Source of the DNA: Rouxiella aceris
GTDB lineage: Bacteria > Pseudomonadota > Gammaproteobacteria > Enterobacterales > Enterobacteriaceae
Assembly: GCF_012933545.1 (NCBI RefSeq)
Contig: NZ_JAADJU010000005.1
Coordinates: 348,525-412,524 of the forward strand
Direction of reading: 5' to 3'
Length of the DNA: 64,000 nucleotides
The first letter of the stretch is position 1. Each line of letters begins with the position of its first letter. Below, piece after piece: positions 17,407 through 27,013 of the stretch. Under the pieces are notes generated by a model that worked only from the letters and a program-made list of their open reading frames with translations, made no database searches and was not told where the DNA came from. Both the position numbers and the translations under genes were made by a program.

Positions 17407-18084
17407 ATGACGTTCTCCATCGCCGGATTTTGTCCGCGCAGTGGCCAGTACGGCATTGCGCTTAGCTCCTCCAGTATGGCCGTCGCGGCGCGATGCCCGT
17501 GGCTGATGAGCGGGGTGGGTGCTGTCTCCAGCCAGAATGTGACCTTACCGTCCCTGGGGCCAAAAATCCTTGAGCGTATGCGCATGGGCGAAAGTGCCGC
17601 CATTGCCCTTGATAATGTGATGGCCGCCGAGCCTTTTGCCGACTGGCGTCAGGTGACGGTGCTGGATAATCAGGGGCAGAGCGCGGTGTTTTCCGGCGCA
17701 CATACGTTGGGTATCAATCACCATCGGCAGGGCGTGCACTGTGTTGCTGCGGGCAATATGCTGGCCAACAGCGGGGTGATCGAGGCGATGGTCAGCCAGT
17801 TTTGTGCCGATCCCGCCTCGTCGCTGGGCGACCGGCTGATTGCCGCATTGCAGGCCGGATTGCGAGCCGGAGGGGAGGCCGGTCCCATCTATTCCGCCGG
17901 TATGAAAATAGTCAGTAGCGAAAGCTGGCCGCTGACCGATCTGCGCGTCGATTGGCACGAACAGGATGCCATCGGCGAACTGGCCAGGTTCTGGCAGTTG
18001 TGGCAGCCGCAGAGTGAAGCCTATCTTACCCGTGCGATCAACCCGGCCCAGGCCCCGAGCTATGGGGTACCCGGCGATGAATAA
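17407..18084 (+). CDS. DUF1028 family protein (Ntn-hydrolase-like)
   Basis: 225-residue protein with the DUF1028 hallmark N-terminus (TFSIAGFCPRSGQYGIALSSSSMAVAARCPW) and the central CVAAGNMLAN segment. The family has an Ntn-hydrolase-type fold and unknown chemistry; it very often sits beside RidA and M20 peptidase genes. A GGAGG site inside the RidA stop region serves ATG 17407, and the stop overlaps the next gene by 8 bp. An amide-bond role is suggested by context only. Confidence 0.85.
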   Translation: MTFSIAGFCPRSGQYGIALSSSSMAVAARCPWLMSGVGAVSSQNVTLPSLGPKILERMRMGESAAIALDNVMAAEPFADWRQVTVLDNQGQSAVFSGAHTLGINHHRQGVHCVAAGNMLANSGVIEAMVSQFCADPASSLGDRLIAALQAGLRAGGEAGPIYSAGMKIVSSESWPLTDLRVDWHEQDAIGELARFWQLWQPQSEAYLTRAINPAQAPSYGVPGDE

Positions 18085-19243
18085 CCTGGGCACTCGTGAG
18101 TTACTGGCCGATCTGATTGCGTTTGATACCGTCAGCCGTAACAGCAATTTGGCACTGATGGCCTATATACAGAACTATCTGGCAGGCTTTGGCATCAGCA
18201 GTCAACTTATCCCGGATGCGCAGGGTGAAAAAGCCAATCTGCTGGCAGTGATTGGCCCACAGGATCGAGCGGGGATTGTGCTTTCCGGCCATACTGATGT
18301 GGTACCGGTGGACGGTCAACAATGGGCGAGCGATCCTTTCTGTTTGCAGGAACGGGAAGGGCGTTTGTACGGACGCGGTACGGCCGATATGAAGAGCTGG
18401 TTGGCCGCGGTGTTGGCGCTGGTCCCTGAACTGGTGGCGCAACCGTTACGTCTGCCGGTCTGGTTGGCGTTCAGCTATGATGAAGAAGTGGGGTGCAAGG
18501 GGGTCCCGACACTGCTGACCTGTTTTGATCAACAGCCGCTGTTGCCTGCTGCCTGTATTGTTGGTGAGCCAACGGAAATGCGTCCGATATTTGGCCACAA
18601 GGGAAAAATAGCCTTTCGCTGTGAAGTGACCGGGCATGCCACTCATTCGGCCTATACGCCGCAGGGGGTGAACGCCATCGAATATGCGGTACGTATTATT
18701 CAGCAACTGATGGCACTGGCCGAAAAATTGAAGCTGCAACAAAACCTGGCCTTCGATCCCCCTTTTTCAACCTTGCAGACCGGGGTGATCCGCGGGGGAG
18801 AGGCATTAAATATTGTGCCGGCTTCTTGCCAGTTTGATTTTGAAATCCGCACGCTGCCCGGCGTGGACGCGCGACAACTTGTTGCCGCGTTGCAGGTCTG
18901 GTGCCAGCAGCAACTTTTGCCGGAAATGCAACGCATCTCTGCGGATTGCCGTATCACCTTCAGCCCGTTAAGCCACTACCCAGGGCTAGAACCCTCTACC
19001 ACGACGATGATCGATGAGTTACTCAGCCTGCTTGCGCCTGCGGATGCGTTGAGCACCGTGGCCTTTGGCACCGAGGGAGGGTTGTTTCAGCAACATGGTA
19101 TTCCCACCCTGGTTTGCGGACCTGGCGCGATGGCTCAAGGGCATAAACCCGATGAGTTTATCAGCCTAGACCAGCTTGCCGAGTGTGAGGCATTTTTGCG
19201 GCGCTTATGCCGTTCTCTGCAGACGACGGGGGCACCAGGCTGA
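18077..19243 (+). CDS. M20 deacylase, ArgE-like
   Basis: 388-residue zinc amidohydrolase of the acetylornithine deacetylase/succinyl-DAP desuccinylase group. All metal-site motifs are visible: SGHTDVVPVDG (His, Asp), GRGTADMKSW (bridging Asp), SYDEEVGCKG (catalytic Glu pair), GEPTEM and the late GAMAQGHKPDEF (His). ATG 18077 overlaps the DUF1028 stop by 8 bp. Because it is part of a catabolic operon with an importer, it more likely deacylates an imported N-acyl amino acid than serves arginine synthesis. Its last 83 bp overlap the convergent LysR gene. Confidence 0.87.
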   Translation: MNNLGTRELLADLIAFDTVSRNSNLALMAYIQNYLAGFGISSQLIPDAQGEKANLLAVIGPQDRAGIVLSGHTDVVPVDGQQWASDPFCLQEREGRLYGRGTADMKSWLAAVLALVPELVAQPLRLPVWLAFSYDEEVGCKGVPTLLTCFDQQPLLPAACIVGEPTEMRPIFGHKGKIAFRCEVTGHATHSAYTPQGVNAIEYAVRIIQQLMALAEKLKLQQNLAFDPPFSTLQTGVIRGGEALNIVPASCQFDFEIRTLPGVDARQLVAALQVWCQQQLLPEMQRISADCRITFSPLSHYPGLEPSTTTMIDELLSLLAPADALSTVAFGTEGGLFQQHGIPTLVCGPGAMAQGHKPDEFISLDQLAECEAFLRRLCRSLQTTGAPG

Positions 19244-20180
19244 TGATCGCGGCTGTTTCAGCCTCGCTGATATGCTCTGGCGTCAACTCCTGAGTCCGGC
19301 AGTAATCCATAAATAGCTGCGTCGGGCGTGTCGGTTCGGCGTTACGCAAATGGGCCATCACCAGGCAGGAACCTTCCATTTCATCGCGAATGGTCACCCG
19401 GGTTACCCGTTTACCGTCATAGGTAAAATCGGGGAAAGGCCGCGTGACCAGCAAAGAAAACCCAAATCCCTGACCAACCATACAGCGTACCATCTCAATA
19501 GAGGGCGAACTAAAGGCGACGTTGGCTGACAGCCCTTTCTTTTTGAAAATATCCAGGAAATAGTTACGGCTGGGGAGTACATCCAGCAGGATCATCGGCT
19601 CCCGGCTCAGTTCTTCGAGACTTACGCTGCTGCGAAAGGCCAGCGGATGGTCAGCGGGTAACAGCGCATAGGGTTTTTGCGGCGCTTTCAGTGGTTCGGT
19701 GTGAATACTGCTGTCGAGCTCATGGCGGTACAAAATGGCCATATCAAAACGGCCATGTTGCAAACCCTCGGTCAGCTCATCCTGTTCACCGTCGTGGATC
19801 TCCACTTCAATTTTCGGGTACAACTTTTTAAAACCGGCAAGCAGCTTGGGCATATATAGCGGGGCGGCAGTTTCAAAGCAGCCGACGGAAAGCGTACCGG
19901 ACACCATATCATTATCGGCACGGGCATTTTGCTCAAACTGTTTGGACATTCTGAGCAGTTCGGCGGCCTTCTCATAAAAACGGCGGCCACCTGGCGTCAG
20001 CGAAACGCCCTGAGCGTGGTGGCGGATAAACAGCAACTGCTCGAAACTCTCTTCCAGGTTTTTTATTGCAGTTGAAATGGAAGGTTGAGCGATATGCAGA
20101 TGTCGTGAAGCTTCCGCGATGCTGCGGTGCTCCACGACTGTCGTGAAGTATTTAAGCTGTCTCAGCGTGAAATGGGCCAT
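19161..20180 (-). CDS. LysR-family transcriptional regulator
   Basis: 339-residue regulator: N-terminal winged helix (residues 1-60; FTTVVEHRSIAEASRHLHIAQPSISTAIKNLEE) and a two-lobed effector domain. The C-terminus is about 35 residues longer than most LysR proteins, and this tail is what overlaps the 3' end of argE on the opposite strand. It lies between the ArgE operon (convergent) and the GH3 operon (divergent), so it may control either; divergence makes the GH3 operon or its own promoter the usual guess. Confidence 0.88.
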   Translation of the reverse strand: MAHFTLRQLKYFTTVVEHRSIAEASRHLHIAQPSISTAIKNLEESFEQLLFIRHHAQGVSLTPGGRRFYEKAAELLRMSKQFEQNARADNDMVSGTLSVGCFETAAPLYMPKLLAGFKKLYPKIEVEIHDGEQDELTEGLQHGRFDMAILYRHELDSSIHTEPLKAPQKPYALLPADHPLAFRSSVSLEELSREPMILLDVLPSRNYFLDIFKKKGLSANVAFSSPSIEMVRCMVGQGFGFSLLVTRPFPDFTYDGKRVTRVTIRDEMEGSCLVMAHLRNAEPTRPTQLFMDYCRTQELTPEHISEAETAAIISLVPPSSAENGISAAKMPHTRQAGLG

Positions 20181-20615
20181 ATGCAGGTGATCTCTCTAAT
20201 TAGTATTTAGTTATGTCAACGCTTCCTTTGACGACAAAAAAACGAGGCTAGAGATTCGAAGCAATAACTGTGCCATGGAAAATTCGCCCTGGTGTCATCA
20301 AATATTTTTCAATGTGGGCGCTGCGCTGGACAGTCTCTGTGTGCTGTTATTTTCCTGTTTCTGACGTGTTATTGCCCTGTTATTGAACATGGCGTGCACT
20401 GTTATGGGTTGCGGTAGCCGTTTTAGCGCGCACTCTGTTTACCGACATCCCCTGCCTCTTTTTATTATTGCGCTGAACACGCGATGGATAGTTTTTTTAG
20501 CTCTTGTGGCAAACAAATTACTTCTTTCCTCATGCTTTCTGCCCGGTACATATTTAAGGCCTGCGAATTTTGTGGCGCTACGGTCGCCGCTTTTACATCA
20601 CGGGAATACTAAGGC
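20181..20615. promoter_or_regulatory. Divergent LysR/GH3 promoter region
   Basis: 435 bp without a supported gene. A 78-codon frame at 20383-20619 overlaps the GH3 start and has no family features, so it is not called. The length suits a LysR-regulated promoter and a long 5' untranslated leader. Confidence 0.4.
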
Positions 20616-22985
20616 ATGAGCACTAAGTTATTTGAGCGCGGAGAGTTTTTGTCTCTGGCGAAATCTATGACAGCAGAAGAGTTGGGCGACATGCTCAGCG
20701 GCCACGGAATGTGGAAAACCGAAGCTAACGCGCGCTTAGGGATCCCGCATATGGTTATGACGGATGGTACCTATGGCGTGCGTTACTCTATTCAGCAGAT
20801 TGAGCAGGATGAAAAGGGCGGCCAGGATTTCGAAGCTTTCCTGAGTGTTGTCAATCAACGGGCGAAAGATGTGGAAGTGGCCTGGGGGACGATGAGACCG
20901 GCGACATGTTTTCCCAACGGATCCAGTTTTGCCTGTAGTTGGGATGTCGAACTGGCGCAAACCCTGGGAGAAGCTCTGGGCAGAGAGTGTCAGCACCTTG
21001 GGGTTAACCTGCTTCTCGGACCGGGGATCAATATTCGCCGCACTCCGCTCGGCGGCCGCAGTTACGAATACTATTCAGAAGATCCGTTGATCAGCGGGGA
21101 AATTGCCAGCGGCGTGATCAATGGTCTGCAACAACAAGGCGTCGGCGCTTCGCTTAAGCATTTTGCCTGTAATAACTCCGAAGTTGAACGTACCAGCATG
21201 GACTCGATTATTGATGAACGTGCGCTGCGCGAGATCTATCTTCGCGGTTTTGAACGTGCCGTCAAACAGTCCAAACCCTGGACAGTGATGAGTTCTTATA
21301 ATCGGCTTAACGGCGTGCATACGGCAGAAAACAGCTGGCTGCTTAGTGATGTGCTGCGCAACGAATGGGGCTTTACCGGTGTGGTGGTCGCCGACTGGCA
21401 CGGGATTAAGGATCGCCCGCTCTCCCTGATGGCCGGTAACGACCTCGATATGCCGGAAAGTGAAACCCGCAAGGCCAGCCTGGTGAAGGCACTTAAGTCT
21501 GGAGCCATCGACCGTGAACGGGCTGAGCAATCGGCGCAGCGCATTCTGAGCATGGTGCACCGCGCCAAAGCGGCGGAACAGCCTGATATTCCGATGGAAA
21601 CTGAGGCCCATCATCTGCTCGCTCGCCGCATGGTAGCGGAATCTATCGTGCTGCTCAAAAACCACGATCATGCACTGCCGCTGCAAGCGCCAGGCTGCAG
21701 CAAACTGTTGTTGGTTGGTGAAGGGGCCAAAAAACCGGTTATTCAGGGGTCGGGTTGTGCAACCACCACGCCGACTCGCGTGGATATCCCTTATGACGAA
21801 ATCCACACCTATTGCCATGACAACATGACCCTTAGCTGGTGCCAGGGAACCAGTGATGACCTGGCGCAGCTGGCGGCATTACGTGATGAAGCCTGTGCCG
21901 CGGCGCGCGACGCCGATCGCGTGGTGGTCTTTGTCAATAGCGAAGACGGTTATGACGGAGAGGGGTCTGACCGCCGTACGCTCGGTTTGCAACAGGGGCA
22001 CGATGCGTTGATCAGTGCCCTGGCCGCGGTTAACGATAAGGTGATCGTGGTGCTGGCAAATCCGGATGCGGTGGTGATGCCATGGCTGGCAGAGGTTAGC
22101 GCCGTGGTGGAAACCTTCTATGCCGGTCAGGCAATGGGCGGCGGTCTGGCCGACGTGCTGTTTGGCGCGGTTAACCCTTGTGGCAAGCTGACGGTGACTT
22201 TCCCGCAACGTATGACCGATATTCCAGGCTGGCACAGTTACCCGGGGGAAAATGGTCGCCACTATTACAGCGAAGGGATTTTTGTCGGCTATCGCTGGTA
22301 TGACATCCGCAACCTCGAGCCGCTGTTCCCGTTTGGTTTTGGCCTTAGCTACAGCCAGTTCACCTACAGCGATATCGAGCTGGACCGCGATAGCCTGCGG
22401 GAAGGTGAAACGGTCACCGTCAGTTTCACGCTCCACAATACCGGTAGCTATGCCGGCAAAGAAGTTTGCCAGCTTTACAGCCATTATCAGCATTCACTCC
22501 GTTCGCGTCCGGTGCAGGAACTGCGGGCTTTCTGCAAAGTCAGCCTTCAGCCCGGCGAGCAGCGTCGCGTTACGCTAAGCGTACCGGCCAGCGATCTGCG
22601 TTATTACGACGTCGGTCGTCAGCAATGGGTACTGGAGGACGGCCTGGTTTCTCTTCGCGTTGGCCCCCACTCCCGGCAATTGCCTCTGCAGGCTGAACTG
22701 CGTTGTCTGAGCAAGGTTGCCCGTTACCGTTTGATCTCGCGTGATACCCAGCCGGTGTTTGTGCTGGAAAACCCGTTAGCGCGTGAGTACTTCAATCGCT
22801 TTCTACAGGCTCAGCTGTCGGTGAATGCTGACGATGCCGACCGGATACTTGAGCACTGCAAAAATTCCTTTTTCAGTATTTTCACCACTTTCGATCGCCG
22901 CTTCCGTCAGCGTTTTGCGGATGAGGCTATTGAGCAACTGATCGCGGCGGTCAATCGCGCCATCGTAGAGCAGGAAACAGAGTAA
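20616..22985 (+). CDS. Glycoside hydrolase family 3, beta-glucosidase-like
   Basis: 789-residue retaining glycosidase without a signal peptide, hence cytoplasmic. The N-terminal TIM-barrel has TDGTYGVR, SLKHFACNNSE and the nucleophile Asp260 in VVVADWHG. The middle alpha/beta sandwich (about 330-560) and a fibronectin-III-like domain (about 590-670; TVSFTLHNTGSYAGKEVCQLY) follow. About 90 C-terminal residues beyond this resemble the helical tail of some intracellular family members. It heads an operon with a PotABCD-type importer 62 bp downstream, so the importer should supply its glycoside. Sugar and aglycone are unknown. Confidence 0.9.
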   Translation: MSTKLFERGEFLSLAKSMTAEELGDMLSGHGMWKTEANARLGIPHMVMTDGTYGVRYSIQQIEQDEKGGQDFEAFLSVVNQRAKDVEVAWGTMRPATCFPNGSSFACSWDVELAQTLGEALGRECQHLGVNLLLGPGINIRRTPLGGRSYEYYSEDPLISGEIASGVINGLQQQGVGASLKHFACNNSEVERTSMDSIIDERALREIYLRGFERAVKQSKPWTVMSSYNRLNGVHTAENSWLLSDVLRNEWGFTGVVVADWHGIKDRPLSLMAGNDLDMPESETRKASLVKALKSGAIDRERAEQSAQRILSMVHRAKAAEQPDIPMETEAHHLLARRMVAESIVLLKNHDHALPLQAPGCSKLLLVGEGAKKPVIQGSGCATTTPTRVDIPYDEIHTYCHDNMTLSWCQGTSDDLAQLAALRDEACAAARDADRVVVFVNSEDGYDGEGSDRRTLGLQQGHDALISALAAVNDKVIVVLANPDAVVMPWLAEVSAVVETFYAGQAMGGGLADVLFGAVNPCGKLTVTFPQRMTDIPGWHSYPGENGRHYYSEGIFVGYRWYDIRNLEPLFPFGFGLSYSQFTYSDIELDRDSLREGETVTVSFTLHNTGSYAGKEVCQLYSHYQHSLRSRPVQELRAFCKVSLQPGEQRRVTLSVPASDLRYYDVGRQQWVLEDGLVSLRVGPHSRQLPLQAELRCLSKVARYRLISRDTQPVFVLENPLAREYFNRFLQAQLSVNADDADRILEHCKNSFFSIFTTFDRRFRQRFADEAIEQLIAAVNRAIVEQETE

Positions 22986-23047
22986 ACATAACAGCGGCTT
23001 TTATGCCGACACATAACAACGTTTCGCTATGCAGCAGGGGGATCAGG

Positions 23048-24133
23048 ATGAAAGAAAACAAACATTATACACGTCGTGACGCACTGAAATTGGGGATGGG
23101 AGCAGCGGTGACTGCCGCTATGGCCCCCATGCTTATCAGCCGACCGGCCAGCGCGGCAGAAGTCACCACGCTGACGGTGGCCGATGTGGGCGGCCCTTAT
23201 GGTGCAGGCTTTGGTAAGGCATTTTACCAACCCTTTGAACAGGCTACCGGCATCAAAATCGTCAATACCGTGCTGGGGCCGGACCCGGTGCCGCAATTCC
23301 AGATGATGGTGGATACCAAAAACTATCTGTTCGATGTCGCGCTGCTCAACCCTGAGCATCTGGTTCGCCTGAACAAAATGCCCAAGCCCTATCTGGAAGA
23401 CCTGCATCTACAGGTACCGGATCCGGAGAACTACGTGAAGGGTTCTATTACCCCGCAGTTTGGTGGTGTCAGCATTTATGCCCTGGCGCTTGGCTATCGC
23501 ACCGACAGCTTCGAAGGCAAGCCTGCGCCAACCAACTGGACTGATTTCTGGAACGTCGCCAAATTTAAAGGCCGTCGTGGCCTGTGGCGCAGCCCGGTAT
23601 GCACGCTGGAACTGGCGCTGATGGCAGATGGTGTGGATCCGAAAAAACTCTATCCGCTGGACGTGGACCGGGCATTCCGTAGCCTCGACAAAATCCGCAG
23701 CAGCATTGATGTCTGGTGGACCAGCGGCGCACAGGCCACGCAGATGCTGCAAAGCGGTGAGCTGGATCTGATGAGTATCTGGAGCACCCGTGCTCAGACC
23801 GCCATTGACGCTGGTACCCCGGCTTCCATTGCCTGGGGGCAGGGGCTGTATAACATCGATGGCTTTACCATTCCGCACGGTAGTCCAAAACAGGAGGCCG
23901 CCCGCAAGTTTATTCAGTTCTGTATGGATGCGAAACGACAATCAATGTACGTCAACGATCTGGCCTGCGGCCCGACCAATATCAAAGCCTATGAATTTAT
24001 CGACAAGAAGAAAGCGGCGCTGCTACCGACGGCACCAGACCATATCCACAACCTGGCGGAAATGAGTGCCGATTACTGGGGTGACAACCAGGTGGCGCTG
24101 ACCGAACGTTTTGAAAAGTGGGTAATAAGTTAA
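23048..24133 (+). CDS. Polyamine-type ABC binding protein, Tat exported
   Basis: 361-residue receptor of the PotD/AfuA-like family. The start region has a twin-arginine signal (YTRRDALKLGMGAAVTAAMAP...SRPASAA, cleavage near residue 36), so it is exported folded, unlike the Sec-exported receptors elsewhere in this window. ATG 23048 has GGGGATCAGG just upstream; the frame from 23003 would bury the signal. Mature segments LTVADVGGPYGAGFGKAFYQPFEQATGI and DGFTIPHGSPKQEAARKFIQFCMD are typical. Substrate presumably a glycosylated or cationic compound, from the GH3 neighbour. Confidence 0.87.
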   Translation: MKENKHYTRRDALKLGMGAAVTAAMAPMLISRPASAAEVTTLTVADVGGPYGAGFGKAFYQPFEQATGIKIVNTVLGPDPVPQFQMMVDTKNYLFDVALLNPEHLVRLNKMPKPYLEDLHLQVPDPENYVKGSITPQFGGVSIYALALGYRTDSFEGKPAPTNWTDFWNVAKFKGRRGLWRSPVCTLELALMADGVDPKKLYPLDVDRAFRSLDKIRSSIDVWWTSGAQATQMLQSGELDLMSIWSTRAQTAIDAGTPASIAWGQGLYNIDGFTIPHGSPKQEAARKFIQFCMDAKRQSMYVNDLACGPTNIKAYEFIDKKKAALLPTAPDHIHNLAEMSADYWGDNQVALTERFEKWVIS

Positions 24134-24185
24134 TCCAGGCGGTGGCCGATCGCTCGCGCCACCTTGCCCTTTGGAGGATAGGTCC

Positions 24186-25949
24186 TTGGCAGAACTGGCA
24201 TCATCGAATATGACAAAAAAGATACCCACCGCAAAACGGCGCTGGCATCCGCTGTGGCTTACCGCTCCCGGCTTGCTGTTTTTAGCCCTGTTTCTTGCCT
24301 GGCCAACGTTGAAGCTAATGCTGCTCAGCTTTCAAAACAGCGACGGCAGCTTGTCGCTGGATATCTGGCGGCAGATGTTTGGTGCTGGCATCTATGTGAA
24401 AGTGATGGTCAATACGTTCATTATTGCGCTGCAAACCACACTTGCCTGTCTGGTCGTCGGTTACCCGGTGACTTACTGGCTGTCACAGCGTAATGAAAAT
24501 ACCCGACGTCGGATAATGTGGCTGATTTTACTGCCATTCTGGACCAGTGCCTTGCTGAAAAACTTTGCCTGGCTGGTACTGCTTTCACGGCGCGGGATAC
24601 TGTCGGAAATCCTTATGTCCCTGGGGGCCGACCAGCCGCTGAATGTGCTCTATACCCGCGGCGTGGTGGTGTTCGCTATGGCGCACAGCATGTTGCCACT
24701 GGCTATTATCACCATGTTGCAGACCATGACCGGCATTGACAGCGGGTTGACGCGAGCCGGCTACACGCTGGGCGCCTCACGTGCGCAGAGTTTCTGGCGC
24801 ATCTTTTTCCCGCTGTCTATGCCTGGAGTGGTTGCTGCCTGCCTGCTGATTTTTATCGGTTCACTGGGCTTCTTTATCACCCCGGCGCTGCTGGGTAGCC
24901 CACAGGATTCAGTCATTGGCCAGTTGCTGATCACCCAGGTCCAGCAGTTGCTCAACTGGCGTCTGGCCGGTGCCGTCGCCATGCTATTGCTGGTGACGAC
25001 GCTTATCGTCTGTTTCTGCTACGACAAGTTGTTCGGTATGTCAGCTATCTCCGGCGGCGAAAGCCACGCCAGCAGTAAAGGGATCCGCCGTATCGGCCAT
25101 GGTATGACGGCAGCGGCGGCACAGATTTCTGACGGTATCCTTGCCGGTTTATCGCGTATTCCTGGGCATCCCCGTTTTGGCTGGTTGCTACCGTTGTTTA
25201 GCATATTGGTGATTTTGGTACTGATCTCGCCGGTGATCTCCTTCCTGCCGATGGCATTCAGCAGTTCCAGTTTCCTGCAATTTCCTCCGCCGGGTTTTTC
25301 GCTGCGTTGGATGCACAACTATCTGCAATCGCCAATCTGGACCGGGGCTACCGTCCGTTCATTCGGCATTGCGCTTGTGGCCGGTATTTTCTCGGTACTG
25401 ATCTCGGGTATGGCCGCCTTTGGCTTGGCGCGTCATCAGGGAAAATCTGGCAGTCTGGTCGTGATGACGTTCTTGCTGCCGATGATTATCCCCAATATTG
25501 TCACCGCCGTTTCGCTGTTCTATCTGTTTGCCAATATGGGGCTGGTGGGGTCCGATCTGGGGATTATTCTCGGGCATACCGTGATGGCTATCCCGGTGGT
25601 CTTTATCATTATTCTGACCACCTTCAAGGACTATGACTGGCGGCTGGATCAGGCAGCGGGCACCCTGGGTGCCAACCGCTGGCGGACGTTACGGGAGATC
25701 ACACTGCCGTTGATAAAAAGCAGTCTGATCGCCGCTTTTATCTTCGGCTTCCTCAACTCCTTTGAAGAACTGACGGTGGCGCTGTTTGTCGGCGGAGGGG
25801 TGAAACAAACTCTGCCCAAACAGATGTGGGATGACGTTTTACTTTCGGTGACGCCAACGCTGGCGGCGGCGTCAGTGATCATCCTTTCCGTGGTTACGCT
25901 GTTGTTTATCATTGCCGAACGTTCGCGGCATAAAGCCGACGAGCTATAA
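24186..25949 (+). CDS. Fused PotB-PotC-type ABC permease
   Basis: 587-residue protein carrying both permease domains in one chain. Residues about 15-285 are PotB-like (APGLLFLALFLAWPTLKLML; EAA loop RAGYTLGASRAQSFWRIFFPLSMPGV). Residues about 320-587 are PotC-like (PLFSILVILVLISPVISFLPM; EAA loop QAAGTLGANRWRTLREITLPLI). About twelve membrane spans. I place the start at TTG 24186, with a perfect GGAGG 8 nt ahead; ATG 24210 has no ribosome site. It lies between its receptor and its ATPase. Confidence 0.9.
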   Translation: MAELASSNMTKKIPTAKRRWHPLWLTAPGLLFLALFLAWPTLKLMLLSFQNSDGSLSLDIWRQMFGAGIYVKVMVNTFIIALQTTLACLVVGYPVTYWLSQRNENTRRRIMWLILLPFWTSALLKNFAWLVLLSRRGILSEILMSLGADQPLNVLYTRGVVVFAMAHSMLPLAIITMLQTMTGIDSGLTRAGYTLGASRAQSFWRIFFPLSMPGVVAACLLIFIGSLGFFITPALLGSPQDSVIGQLLITQVQQLLNWRLAGAVAMLLLVTTLIVCFCYDKLFGMSAISGGESHASSKGIRRIGHGMTAAAAQISDGILAGLSRIPGHPRFGWLLPLFSILVILVLISPVISFLPMAFSSSSFLQFPPPGFSLRWMHNYLQSPIWTGATVRSFGIALVAGIFSVLISGMAAFGLARHQGKSGSLVVMTFLLPMIIPNIVTAVSLFYLFANMGLVGSDLGIILGHTVMAIPVVFIIILTTFKDYDWRLDQAAGTLGANRWRTLREITLPLIKSSLIAAFIFGFLNSFEELTVALFVGGGVKQTLPKQMWDDVLLSVTPTLAAASVIILSVVTLLFIIAERSRHKADEL

Positions 25950-25958
25950 GGAGAAAGC

Positions 25959-26996
25959 ATGTCCTCTGTTAAGTTGAAAGTTGAACAGATCGCCAAATAC
26001 TTCGGCCCCACCAAAGTATTGCAGGATCTGGATCTGACAGTACAAAAAGGGGAGCTGTTGACCCTGCTTGGTTCCTCCGGCTCAGGTAAAACCACGCTGC
26101 TGCAGATTATCAGCGGTTTGACGGAACCTACGTCGGGCCGTCTGCTGATTGACGGTAAAGATGAAACCTGGACGCCGGTCCATCAGCGCGATATCGGTGT
26201 AGTGTTTCAGAACTATGCCCTTTTCCCGCATCTGACCATTGAAGAAAACGTTGCCTTCCCGCTGCGTATGCGCAAACTGCCTGGTGCTGAAGTCGCCCGC
26301 AAGGTGAAAAATGCGCTGGGAATGGTGGAACTTGGCCATGTTGCACAACGTTTTCCCCGTGCCTTATCGGGCGGGCAACAACAACGGGTGGCCCTGGCGC
26401 GTTGCCTGGTTTACCAGCCAGGGATCATTTTGATGGATGAGCCCTTGGGGGCGCTGGACCGTCAACTGCGCGAGACCATGCAGATGGAAATCCGCCGTAT
26501 TCACCGCGAATCCGGGGCCACCATTATCTTTGTTACCCACGATCAGGAAGAGGCGTTGGCACTTTCAGACCGTATCTGCCTGATGAATGAAGGGCGCATT
26601 GTGCAGATTGATACGCCGCAGGCTATTTATGAACAACCCCGTTCGACCTTTGTCGCCGAATTTATTGGTCTGTCGAATATTCTCAATGGTCACGTGCAGG
26701 GCAATCAGCTGGTGACCAGGCAGGGAACTTTCGCTTTGCCTCACAGCGCTTTCACTACGGGGCAGGCGTCGCTGGTGATCCGCCCTGAACATATCCGCCT
26801 CTCCCGTGCCGGGACGGCGCTGCTGGAAGGGGAAATTTGTGAGCGGATCTACGCTGGTTCGGAAACTCGTCTGGTGGTAGCACTGACGGATGGCGCGCGT
26901 TTTATCGTACGCAGCACGGGCATGTCCGGCGACAAGATCGGCGATTTTGTTTCGCTGGGCTGGGATGTGCAACACAGTCTGTTACTTTCTGCCTGA
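25959..26996 (+). CDS. Polyamine-type ABC transporter ATPase (PotA-like)
   Basis: 345-residue ATPase. Walker A GSSGSGKTT (about residues 39-46), Q-loop VVFQNYALFPH, signature [15 protein letters not shown], Walker B ILMDEPLGALD and H-loop THDQEEAL are intact. The last 100 residues form the TOBE/OB domain (LVIRPEHIRLS). ATG 25959 has AAGGAG 6 nt upstream and starts 9 bp after the permease stop. It completes a GH3-receptor-permease-ATPase operon. Confidence 0.92.
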   Translation: MSSVKLKVEQIAKYFGPTKVLQDLDLTVQKGELLTLLGSSGSGKTTLLQIISGLTEPTSGRLLIDGKDETWTPVHQRDIGVVFQNYALFPHLTIEENVAFPLRMRKLPGAEVARKVKNALGMVELGHVAQRFPRALSGGQQQRVALARCLVYQPGIILMDEPLGALDRQLRETMQMEIRRIHRESGATIIFVTHDQEEALALSDRICLMNEGRIVQIDTPQAIYEQPRSTFVAEFIGLSNILNGHVQGNQLVTRQGTFALPHSAFTTGQASLVIRPEHIRLSRAGTALLEGEICERIYAGSETRLVVALTDGARFIVRSTGMSGDKIGDFVSLGWDVQHSLLLSA

Positions 26997-27013
26997 TGTA
27001 ATAATCTGATAAA

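Noticed and set aside
20383..20619. 78-codon frame before the GH3 gene
   Set aside because: Overlaps the GH3 start, with cysteine and histidine composition unlike a real small protein, and no ribosome site.
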